A stretch of 52,568 nucleotides of DNA, taken from assembly GCA_964654825.1 (NCBI GenBank), contig CAZZKG010000023.1, positions 1 to 52,568 on the forward strand, in the 5' to 3' direction. The notes beneath the pieces are model-generated. The model was not told the origin of the DNA and did no database searches. It worked only from the letters and a program-made list of their open reading frames with translations. Made by a program: the position numbers and the translations under genes. Shown in pieces: positions 41,541-49,390 of the stretch; position 1 is the first letter of the stretch, and each line of letters begins with the position of its first letter. The stretch is from CAZZKG01 sp964654825. Its GTDB lineage: Bacteria > Gemmatimonadota > CAZMKB01.

Positions 41541-43142
41541 ATGAGACAGACCGGTTCCTTGATTTCTCTGGTGCTTCTGGCGATTATGGTCGCCTGTCTC
41601 AGCACCTGTTTTACAAGCTGCAGCAGATCGGAAAATGATGGAGGGGGGGAAAGGGCCCTGCGGGAGAAAGCACGTAACCTTGTACGGATCCGGGATTACG
41701 ACGATGCGCTCGATGTCCTCGAGAAAACCATTGAGCTCTATCCGAATTCTTTCGAAGCGCATCGTGAATACATCAAACTTCTCTCTCGAAAGGGTGGGGA
41801 TGAAGCAGGCAAGCTGTACGAGGCGTTCCTCACAAATAACATGACCAATCCCCTTTACCATGTGTGCCTCTCCCTCATCGAGGAAGATGTATCGATCAAA
41901 GAGGAGCACCTCGAGAACGCACTCGAACTCGACGGGACCTATTTCTGGGCTATCCTCGAAAAAGCCAGGTTAAAACTGGGTGGTGGTGATCCTCGAGGTG
42001 CGGTGACGCTGCTCGAGAGTATCCGCGGGAAAAAGACCGGTGTCACGGAAGAAACCTTCCTCCTTGCCGATGCCCTCAATGAATCCGGGCAGACGAGTGA
42101 GGCGCTGGGGATTCTGCAGGAGTTGGCTCGTACCTGTGCCGATGAAGAGACAGGGCTTCATGCTCAGGAAGAAATATTTTTCCTCCTCTGGGACAGTGAC
42201 CGGGAAAAGGCAGTTCAACACGCTGTCGATATGCGGGATACTGTCGGCGATCCCGCCGTTCTTGCCGACATCGCCTACGAAATGTCTGCCGATTCATTGT
42301 ATATAATCAACTCGATCGAATTTTTCGAGCGTGCCATTTCGAAATGTGATTCGTCCAATATGAGGACATATTATCCAACGGCAGCAGCTCTCTGGCTGGC
42401 TGGCAGGTCGTCGAAGATGAAGGGATTCTATGGGGAAGGACTGGGGCAGGCTCTTTACCGGCTCAGCCGTTATGAGGATGCGGTCACTGCCCTGGAAGCC
42501 GCGAAGTCCGAACTTGCGGACCCGTTGAGCGAGGTGTTGTTCACACTCGCACGAGCCTATACTCACCTCGACCGGGATGAAGATGCCATCGGGACGCTCA
42601 TCGAGCTCTTGTCCAGGCAGACCGATGATGAAGCTCGGGTCTACCTGGACAGTCTTTATAAGGAGAACAGAGGCGATCTTGACGGACTGTCGGAGGAAAT
42701 CGAAGAAGCTCGGAAGTCCTTCTGGAAAGAAGCTCCCCATTTTACCCTGAGCGATGATAACGGAGAGGAGTTTTCCCTTGCCGACCTCCGGGGGAAAGTC
42801 GTTCTCCTTGCCTTCTGGTTTCCTACCTGACCTTCCTGCCGTGTGGAGTTTCCATACATACAGAAGATCTATGAGGAACTCGAGAACAGCGGATTTACCG
42901 TCATTGCACTGGAGGTCAGAGGAGACAGGAAGGGGGCGCAGGACTTCATCGACGAAAAGGGAATTACATTCAAGATCATCACCGATCACGGTGCTTCAGT
43001 TGCCAGCGAACTTTTCGGGGTGTATGCCTATCCGACGAGTTTCATTATAGACAGAGAAGGAGTAATCAGGTACCGGCACATAGGTTTCAAACCGGGGATG
43101 GAAGCCAATCTTAGGGCCGAGATCGCACCGTTGCTCGGCTGA
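41541..43142 (+). CDS. Exported TPR-thioredoxin selenoprotein (UxxC, TlpA/ResA-like)
   Basis: Read through the in-frame TGA at 42828-42830, this is one 533-residue protein. Residues 1-30 are a signal sequence, probably lipoprotein-like with cysteine near 27, although the lipobox FTSC is not canonical. Residues 35-390 are helical TPR-like repeats (LVRIRDYDDALDVLEKTIELYP and so on). From 400 onward a TlpA-type thioredoxin domain follows: APHFTLSDDNGEEFSLADLRG, KVVLLAFWFPT, then U430, PSCR and VEFPYIQKIYEEL, and later YAYPTSFIIDREGVIRYRHIG with the cis-proline region. The UGA sits exactly at the first redox cysteine, C433 is the resolving cysteine. A hairpin right after the TGA fits a SECIS. The alternative, two genes or a nonsense mutation, needs a separate GTG start at 42843 with no ribosome binding site. 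Confidence 0.85.
42828..42830 (+). other. UGA read as selenocysteine (Sec430)
   Basis: TGA in frame between ACC (T) and CCT (P). In the TlpA family the sequence FWxxW-C-x-P-C-R has cysteine here; this protein reads FWFPT-UGA-PSCR. Reading resumes in the same frame with conserved thioredoxin residues, so the codon replaces a cysteine rather than ending the protein. Confidence 0.82.
42836..42863 (+). promoter_or_regulatory. SECIS-like hairpin for selenocysteine insertion
   Basis: GTGTGGA (42841-42847) pairs with TCCATAC (42851-42857), seven pairs with one G-U, around the three-base loop GTT. A lower stem CTG (42836-42838) with CAG (42861-42863) closes across an internal loop. The loop G is 18 bases after the TGA. 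In bacteria the SECIS lies just after the UGA with a short apical loop and a G as its first or second base; E. coli fdhF has 11 bases before its upper stem, here there are 10. SelB would bind this loop. Confidence 0.75.
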
Positions 43143-43159
43143 TTCCGCCCTGTCCGGCA

Positions 43160-43429
43160 TCAGAGTTTTCTGGCGTGAGCGTGGTAGTGCGATTCACACT
43201 CCGAGAGGCCTTCGTCGATGAAGAATTCGTCCCGGCCGTATTTCTTGCCTGCAACGGTTCTGAGAGATCTGAACAGGTGATCTCTTTCCTCCCGTGAGGG
43301 TTTGTCCGTATGTCTCTTCAATACTCCCAGCGGAGTACCTTTGCAATCGTTGCATTCGAAAATGAAGCAGATGTTGTCCTCGTACTGGTTCCGGGTTTTG
43401 TCTTTGAGCGCGCAGAATTTGCATTCCAT
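43160..43429 (-). CDS. Small CxxC / HxHxH protein, possibly a HIT-like relative
   Basis: The 89 residues start MECKFCALKDKTRNQYEDN, have a second pair CNDC in the sentence FIFECNDCKGTPLGVLKRH, and end ECESHYHAHARKL. Two CxxC pairs suggest a zinc ribbon; the final HYHAH resembles a shortened histidine triad. ATG 43429 has GGAGG six bases upstream. It is unrelated to the usual HinT at 34574. It converges on the selenoprotein gene with 17 bases between. I cannot name a family with confidence. Confidence 0.6.
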   Translation of the reverse strand: MECKFCALKDKTRNQYEDNICFIFECNDCKGTPLGVLKRHTDKPSREERDHLFRSLRTVAGKKYGRDEFFIDEGLSECESHYHAHARKL

Positions 43430-43754
43430 GAAAACCTCCGGTTTCGATGTCATCTCTGAATAAGAACGGGGCCCACCCCCTCACGCTCGTTCACCGGACA
43501 CCCTGCTGGCCCGCGCATCTCATTACTGAAGTCGCTCGCTTCGCCGTGAACGCTTCCCGGATCTCGGTGATTCGATCAGAGGAACATGTTCAGTGATCAC
43601 CTTCTGAATTCCTTGACAACCCTGCCGTCGATTTCGAGATTACTTGAGAAAAACAATCTGTTCAGGACGGCATCTGTATCCTAAAATGGGCAGTTCCCGG
43701 TTCTCTAATCAGATACTATTATAAAACAAAGAAACGTATTGAGCAATCCGGACG

Positions 43755-43826
43755 AGCTCATCGAAAAAGCAAGTACCGGATTGGGAAAAAACAGGTTTGG
43801 ATATTCTTTTTCCCGGGGGATGAGCT
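43755..43826. other. Nested hairpin, possible small RNA or terminator
   Basis: AGCTCATC (43755-43762) pairs perfectly with GATGAGCT (43819-43826). Inside it GGGAAAAA (43783-43790) pairs perfectly with TTTTTCCC (43807-43814). The outer stem is followed by TTTC. It could be a terminator of an unseen short transcript or an independent structured RNA; nothing further supports either. Confidence 0.4.
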
Positions 43827-43871
43827 TTTCTGTTTACGGATAAAATCGTTGCCGGATTGTGCCCCGATTGA

Positions 43872-43900
43872 TTGACAAGTAAAGTGTATTCTGGTATAAT
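43872..43900 (+). promoter_or_regulatory. Perfect consensus sigma-70 promoter
   Basis: TTGACA (43872-43877), exactly 17 bases, then TATAAT (43895-43900). Both hexamers match consensus fully. Transcription would start near 43907, leaving about 18 bases including GGAGGGG before ATG 43925. A short leader with a strong ribosome binding site implies high constitutive expression of the FG-GAP protein. Confidence 0.85.
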
Positions 43901-43924
43901 ATATCCAATTCACGGAGGGGATTT

Positions 43925-45385
43925 ATGAAGCAATACACAATATTTTTTGGCATGTTTATTGTTTACTTACTCACAGCGAGCCCCGGGTACACGGCCGAGC
44001 CGTATTTTGAGAGATTCACGATTCAGTCTCTCGGTGATTCCTACGACATTATCTGCGATGATTTCAATGAGGATGGCTCTCTGGATCTTGCAATACCAAA
44101 CAGGTATTTCGACGATTACTACATCAGCTTTTTCTGGGGCGATCAGACGGGTCTTTTCCCGTCGAGATATGACAAGTTTCACAATGGACTGAGGCCGAAT
44201 GCGATCAAGTCCGGTGATTTCGATCGAGACAACAATCTCGATATTGTTGTTCCCAATACGCTCGAGCATACCGTCGGTACCTACCTCGGGAACGGAGATG
44301 GCTCCTTCGGTGTATACAAAGTTACGAACACGGGTTACTACCCGACATATCTCGCAGTCGATCTGTTGAACGGGGACGCGTATGAAGATGTTATCCTGTC
44401 AAGCTGGGTTTATGGAAAAGTCTATTCCTTTCTCGGCAACGGGGACGGTACATTTCAGTCTGTCGCGGAGTACGATGTCGGCGGCGGGACGAGTATGATT
44501 CTCACCGCAGATTTTTATGAAGATGGGAACACCGATTTCATCGTCTCAAATATGGCATACAACGATGTCGTGACCATGTTCGGGCAGGGAGATGGGACTT
44601 TTTACGGTATGAAATCCCTGGATGTCGGATATGACGCATTCGCCATTGCCGTGCCCGACCTCGATGGCGACAGTCACGTTGATATCGTCTGTGGTACGAA
44701 ACACTCCCTGGTCACGTTCCTCGGAGATGGGTTTGGTGGTTTCACTTTGCAACAGTCGATGAACTATCAGTCTCCGGGTGTCAAAGATATCGAACCATTC
44801 GATGCGGATAAGGATGGCAACGTTGATATCGCGTGTTCGTTCACTTATAATGATCGGCTTCGTATCTATCGGGGGGATGGCTCCGGCAGATTCTCCAACC
44901 ACAGGTTGATCACCGGGATAAGCAGCCCTCTCGGGATCACATCCGGGGATTTCAACAGTGATGGGCACACGGATCTTGCTGTTTCCAGCTCTGAAACTGA
45001 CTCAGTCACCATTTTTCTGAATCAGTGGGGGGTCCTGTCACTCAACCTCATCCCACCGGTCGATCCGGATGTCGCCATTGGTTCTTCGATCTCATTCGAG
45101 GTTATCGCCACCAACTCACAGGATACGACCGTTACAGCCGATGTCTGGCTCGTCGCAAGTCGTGAGCCCGGTGGGGAGATCAGGGTTCCCTCGAGCATCA
45201 TCGACGGCCCTGTGAATCCTTCCAGTTTCGAACTGGCCCCCGGGCAGGAAATACATCTGAATTATACAATTATCATACCTCTAGGGGTACCTACAGGCTA
45301 TTATAAAATGTTCACCCGGTCCGGATACTATTCTAAAGACCTGATGAGTGAGAGGTTCTTCGAAGGAAACATACTCGAAAATTGA
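43925..45385 (+). CDS. Secreted FG-GAP/VCBS repeat protein
   Basis: The 486 residues open with a signal peptide (MKQYTIFFGMFIVYLLTASP). About seven FG-GAP repeats follow, each with a Ca-binding DxDxDGxxD-like motif (DFNEDGSLDLA, DFDRDNNLDIV, DLDGDSHVDIV, DADKDGNVDIA, DFNSDGHTDLA) and a GNGDGSF type turn. Such repeats form beta propellers of surface or secreted proteins. The last 110 residues, from LSLNLIPPVDP, are a separate beta-sandwich-like module that resembles the ends of the subtilase and the beta-helix fragment downstream. Expression is driven by the promoter at 43872. Confidence 0.85.
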   Translation: MKQYTIFFGMFIVYLLTASPGYTAEPYFERFTIQSLGDSYDIICDDFNEDGSLDLAIPNRYFDDYYISFFWGDQTGLFPSRYDKFHNGLRPNAIKSGDFDRDNNLDIVVPNTLEHTVGTYLGNGDGSFGVYKVTNTGYYPTYLAVDLLNGDAYEDVILSSWVYGKVYSFLGNGDGTFQSVAEYDVGGGTSMILTADFYEDGNTDFIVSNMAYNDVVTMFGQGDGTFYGMKSLDVGYDAFAIAVPDLDGDSHVDIVCGTKHSLVTFLGDGFGGFTLQQSMNYQSPGVKDIEPFDADKDGNVDIACSFTYNDRLRIYRGDGSGRFSNHRLITGISSPLGITSGDFNSDGHTDLAVSSSETDSVTIFLNQWGVLSLNLIPPVDPDVAIGSSISFEVIATNSQDTTVTADVWLVASREPGGEIRVPSSIIDGPVNPSSFELAPGQEIHLNYTIIIPLGVPTGYYKMFTRSGYYSKDLMSERFFEGNILEN

Positions 45386-45485
45386 TTGATCCTCTTTAAA
45401 CTCTGAATAGCCCTGATCGAATAGTACGCACGAGATACTACTGAGTAAATCCAAAGAAAATTCTTCACCAGCCCGGAGGTTGATC

Positions 45486-47180
45486 GTGGAGAAAAGCTAT
45501 ATGATACTGGCGCCTGTCCTGGTACTCTGCCTGTTACCGGTAGCCGGTTTAAGCTTTCCCTCTGGCCCTCCTTATTCATTCAATGAATCGATCGAGAAGG
45601 CTGTCGTGTTCGTGGATCCGACTGGATTCGGGCAGGATCCTTCGATGATGACGCATGGAGAACAGCTGAGGATACTCAGGATCCGTTCGTTCGGTTCACA
45701 GGCCCGTATCGTCCGGTTCCTTGAAACCGAAACGAAACTCGGGAGGGTGAAACAATTCAGATGCTACTGGGTGACGAATGCCATATGGGTCGAGGCTGAG
45801 CGTTCCGTTATCCGGCATCTCACAGATTTTTACGAAGTCACCCGCATTGTGAAAACGGACAACCCCCATCGTGTGTTCGAATATTATCCCGGTGAGGAAG
45901 CGAATGACAACTTCGTGGAAAGAGGGACCGGGGTGATGGAAGAAGAGGCTCTCTGGAGCCTGGGGCTGACCGGCCTCGGTACGCTTGTCTGTATCATTGA
46001 CACCGGCGTCGACGGTAATCACCCGGCATTTTCGGAAAGATGGAGGGGTACGCTCGACGATGTGGACTGGAGTGAAGCGTGGTTCGATCCCGTCGGAGGG
46101 ACTGAGTTCCCCGTTGATGATGATAATCACGGGACTTTCATGACCGGGCTTGTGCTCGGTAGAGAAGGATCGGATACGACCGGAGTGGCACCTGATGCAC
46201 AATGGATAGCTGCACGGGCTCTCGGTGGTGATGATTTTATTGCCGACATCCTGTCCTCCCTCCAGTGGGCCTTTGATCCGGACGGTGACCCTGAGACTTA
46301 TGATGATGTTCCCGATGTTCTGCCGCTTACCTGGACGTTTTTTGGTACCTGTGATGACCTTCTCTGGGAGGCGATCGACAATCTCGAATCGACCGGTGTT
46401 GTTGTCATCACCTCCGTCGGAGCTTACGGTCCCGGTTCGGGCACCGTGGGATCTCCCGCGGACCGGATCGAATCATCGGTGAACTGCTTTTCCATCGGTA
46501 CGATTGACGGCTGGAACCCCGAATACCCCCTGGCGTACTTCTCGGGAAGAGGGCCGTCCAGTTGTGACGGCCAGACCATCAAACCCGAAGTGGTAGCTCC
46601 GGGGATCAACGAACGTTCCAGTGTCGCCGGGGGCGGGTACGAGATCTGGAGCGGCACGTCGCTGTCGACTGCCATCGTCGCCGGTGGTGTCCTTCTCCTC
46701 GAACAGGCACAGGCGGCCCCGGATGGAGAACAGATTAAAGAATCGCTCCTGGGCAGTGCGACAGATCTCGGATCCGCCGGGGAGGACAATTCCTATGGTT
46801 GGGGTCTGGTCAATCTCCCGGGTGCGCTCGAAGAACTCGGTGGTCTCACCGAGGTGATTTTCGATCTCGAACCGGAACACAGTACCTACCAGCCCGGTGA
46901 CAGTGCATACATCGATTTCGAACTGAAGAACCTGACGAGTTTCCCGCAGAACTTCCAGGCCTTCCTGGGCGTGCGTCCTCCGGTCGGTGACGGCTTCATC
47001 CTCAATCAGAAGGAGCTGACTCTTGGACCGGTGGCCGCCGTATCCGGTACTCTGCCACTCTACATACCGTTAAAAGCACCGGCCGGTGATTACGCACTGA
47101 TCGGAATGGCCGCGACGATGTCTCCGTTCTCAGTGATCGACAGCGACACGGTTGTTGTTTCCATAACAGAAGGACGTTGA
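45486..47180 (+). CDS. Secreted subtilase (S8, bacillopeptidase F-like) with atypical oxyanion site
   Basis: The 564 residues have a signal peptide, a propeptide-like region (to about 140) and an S8 domain with D172 in CIIDTGVDGNHP, H215 in DNHGTFMTG and S392 in GTSLSTAIVAG. The oxyanion-hole asparagine, normally SAGNxGPG, is replaced: the protein reads SVGAYGPG (A313). The usual GTSMAxPHVAG is altered, with no proline. A C-terminal beta module follows from about 460. GTG at 45486 is chosen because CGGAGG lies six bases before it; TTG 45480 would overlap it. Whether the protease is active is unclear. Confidence 0.83.
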   Translation: MEKSYMILAPVLVLCLLPVAGLSFPSGPPYSFNESIEKAVVFVDPTGFGQDPSMMTHGEQLRILRIRSFGSQARIVRFLETETKLGRVKQFRCYWVTNAIWVEAERSVIRHLTDFYEVTRIVKTDNPHRVFEYYPGEEANDNFVERGTGVMEEEALWSLGLTGLGTLVCIIDTGVDGNHPAFSERWRGTLDDVDWSEAWFDPVGGTEFPVDDDNHGTFMTGLVLGREGSDTTGVAPDAQWIAARALGGDDFIADILSSLQWAFDPDGDPETYDDVPDVLPLTWTFFGTCDDLLWEAIDNLESTGVVVITSVGAYGPGSGTVGSPADRIESSVNCFSIGTIDGWNPEYPLAYFSGRGPSSCDGQTIKPEVVAPGINERSSVAGGGYEIWSGTSLSTAIVAGGVLLLEQAQAAPDGEQIKESLLGSATDLGSAGEDNSYGWGLVNLPGALEELGGLTEVIFDLEPEHSTYQPGDSAYIDFELKNLTSFPQNFQAFLGVRPPVGDGFILNQKELTLGPVAAVSGTLPLYIPLKAPAGDYALIGMAATMSPFSVIDSDTVVVSITEGR

Positions 47181-47209
47181 GCCCTCCTCGAAGATTGTAA
47201 CTCGCCACC

Positions 47210-47231
47210 GTTGACAGACCATGCTGTCAGC
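47210..47231 (+). terminator. Hairpin after the subtilase gene, terminator or promoter
   Basis: GTTGACAG (47210-47217) pairs with CTGTCAGC (47224-47231), eight positions with one G-U, loop ACCATG, followed by a T-rich but interrupted run. It could terminate the subtilase transcript. The same TTGACA (47211-47216) with CATTAT (47234-47239) 17 bases later also looks like a weak promoter for the next gene; both readings are possible. Confidence 0.4.
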
Positions 47232-47329
47232 TTCATTATTCTTTTAATTTGATTCACGGGTGTGCGTTCCGGGTGCAGGATAAATAACGAACAGGCGGAA
47301 TTGTTTTTACACTACGAGGCTGGAAAAAG

Positions 47330-49183
47330 ATGAAGGACGAAAACAGGCGACGTCTCTTCCTGATTTCAGCTATTTTTCTGCTCGCCCTCCTGGTGCGGTT
47401 GCTGTACCTGCAACAGATTGCGGACAGCCCTTTCTTCCAGGCCCTTTACCTCGATGCCCTGCGCTATGACAGCTGGGCACAGAGTATCGCGTTCGGTACT
47501 TCCGAAGCGATAGAGCCTTTTTTCAGGGCTCCGCTCTACCCGGCATTTCTCGCCGGGATCTACAGGGTGTTCGGTCATGATCTCTATACTGCTCGACTGA
47601 TTCAGATGCTTCTAGGCTCAGTGAGTGCGGTATTCATCTTTCTTCTGGCTGATGAGCTGTTCGGGAGAACGGTCGCCGTCATCAGTTCACTCTGCTGGGC
47701 TCTCTACGGTCCGGCTATCTACTGGGCCGGAGAGATCCTCATCGTCACACTCATCATTTTTCTGGACCTGCTGCTCCTGTACCTGGTCATCCGCTCCCTC
47801 TCACGACCGGGCCCCGTAAAATGGTTATCAGCCGGGCTTGTACTCGGTTTTTCCGCGATTGCCAGACCGAACATCCTGGTTTTCGCGCCCTTTGTGGTCT
47901 TCCTCATCCTCATCTCCAGAAAGCTGGGAGGTGAACCTTATCGACCCACAGGCTCGCGGATCGTGTGGATTCTACTCTTCGTGGTCGGTGTCGCCGTCCC
48001 GATAACTCCGGTCACTGTTCAGAACTACCGCAGAGCTGGTGATTTTATCCTTATCTCCTCACAGGGTGGAATAAACTTCTTCATGGGAAACAACGAGAAA
48101 GCAGACGGGAAAACCGCCGCGACACCCGAACGGGGAGGCATCTACGGCAAATACCTCGACAACGCCTGGGTCAGCTCGGTGCGAATCGCCGAGTCGGTCG
48201 AGGGGAGGACATTGAAACCGTCCGAGGTGTCGGGCTTCTGGTACGTGGAGGGGATGAAGTTCGTGCGGGAGAATCCCGCAGTGTGGCTTCAACTGATGGT
48301 GAAAAAGCTGGGTTATTTCTGGAGCGGCATCGAGGTGACGAATAACGAGGACACTTACTTCTTCAGAAGGTTCTCGAGTGTGCTCGATGTACTCATGTGG
48401 CAGAGAGTAATCGCCTTTCCGTTCGGGATTATCGGCCCGCTCGCACTGCTGGGACTTTTTCTCACCCGGAACCGGTGGCGGCAACTGCTCCCCATCACCG
48501 GATTTGTCCTCACCTACATGATCTCTGTTATTCTCTTTTTCGTCTGTGCCCGCTATCGTATGCCGGTCATACCGTTTCTTCTCATGTTCGCTGCCTTCAC
48601 TGTTTCATGGCTTGTGGGAAATGTGACAGCCGGGAGATGGAAGGCGGCCCTGCCACCGGTGTGCGGGGTGATCGCCCTGGTGGTTCTTTTCAACTCCGGT
48701 ATGGGAGCCGTCACCGACAGAAACAGAGCTCAGGCTCATTATCTGGCCGGTTGGGCGTATCACCAGGAGGGGAAACTCGAACCGGCTCAAACCGAGTATG
48801 AGATGGCCCGCACGTTTTTTCCGAGACATCTGCAGGTACACAACAACCTCGGTCTAATCTACGCTAAGAAGGGGGATTTCGCTCGAGCCATTATCGAATT
48901 CAGAAAAGCGGTGGAAATCAATCCGATGGATGAGATGGCTAACTTCTATCTCGGCACCGCCTACATGTCGGCAAAAAGATTCGAAAAGGCCGCCCGGACA
49001 TATGAACGTGTACTCGAGCTCGACCCGGCCAATGAAATAGCGGCACTACGGGCCGGCAATGCATATTATGAACTCGGCCGCACTGATGAAGCTGTAGAGA
49101 AGTGGCTCCAGTGCCTGTCGATAAACCCGAACAATGAGAGGGCCAGGGCCCGGCTGGCCGGTGTGGAGGGTGGTGAGAGGTAG
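47330..49183 (+). CDS. GT39-like membrane glycosyltransferase with C-terminal TPR repeats
   Basis: The 617 residues start with a membrane segment and continue with about ten more. The first loop has LDALRYDSWAQSIAFG, the acidic motif of the GT-C fold in ArnT/PMT-like enzymes that use polyprenyl-phosphate sugars. APLYPAFLAGIYRVFG and VVGVAVPITPVTVQNYRRAGDF are typical of this family in Bacteroidetes-related bacteria. From about 465 there are four TPR units (HYLAGWAYHQEGKLEPAQTEYEMA, HNNLGLIYAKKGDFARAIIEF and so on), which are probably periplasmic and bind protein partners. Sugar and acceptor cannot be read from the sequence. Confidence 0.72.
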   Translation: MKDENRRRLFLISAIFLLALLVRLLYLQQIADSPFFQALYLDALRYDSWAQSIAFGTSEAIEPFFRAPLYPAFLAGIYRVFGHDLYTARLIQMLLGSVSAVFIFLLADELFGRTVAVISSLCWALYGPAIYWAGEILIVTLIIFLDLLLLYLVIRSLSRPGPVKWLSAGLVLGFSAIARPNILVFAPFVVFLILISRKLGGEPYRPTGSRIVWILLFVVGVAVPITPVTVQNYRRAGDFILISSQGGINFFMGNNEKADGKTAATPERGGIYGKYLDNAWVSSVRIAESVEGRTLKPSEVSGFWYVEGMKFVRENPAVWLQLMVKKLGYFWSGIEVTNNEDTYFFRRFSSVLDVLMWQRVIAFPFGIIGPLALLGLFLTRNRWRQLLPITGFVLTYMISVILFFVCARYRMPVIPFLLMFAAFTVSWLVGNVTAGRWKAALPPVCGVIALVVLFNSGMGAVTDRNRAQAHYLAGWAYHQEGKLEPAQTEYEMARTFFPRHLQVHNNLGLIYAKKGDFARAIIEFRKAVEINPMDEMANFYLGTAYMSAKRFEKAARTYERVLELDPANEIAALRAGNAYYELGRTDEAVEKWLQCLSINPNNERARARLAGVEGGER

Positions 49184-49390
49184 GGGAGGGTGTAATGCGC
49201 GGCCGGGCTCATGAAGAACATGGAGCAGTTTGGGGAACGCAAGGGACTTAAAAACCTTTCCAAGCCTCATCCACAACTTCAAACATATCAAACAATTATC
49301 TTTTGTATCAGCGAGTTAAACACATTCCTTTTTACGCCAATTTGCACCAATTACGATGTATTTGGACCCGCTATGGACACAATACGGTCA

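Larger units (their letters stand above)
43430..43924. other. Gap with hairpin structure before the FG-GAP gene
   Basis: About 495 bases without a gene. It is more AT-rich toward its right end. TTGACA at 43613-43618 has only a weak -10 (GAGATT) after 17 bases. A nested hairpin lies at 43755-43826 and a perfect promoter at 43872-43900. CAATCCG and CGGATTG form a further inverted repeat (43744-43750 and 43777-43783). No tRNA cloverleaf or tRNA-Sec is visible. Confidence 0.6.

Noticed and set aside
42843..43142. Separate 99-residue thioredoxin-like gene starting at GTG
   Set aside because: No ribosome binding site precedes it, it lacks the first strands and the first redox residue, and it is in the same frame as the upstream gene after a single TGA. 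It is the end of the selenoprotein.
43454..43924. Possible tRNA-Sec (selC) near the selenoprotein
   Set aside because: No cloverleaf, no TTCGA arm at the right spacing and no UCA anticodon loop could be drawn on either strand.
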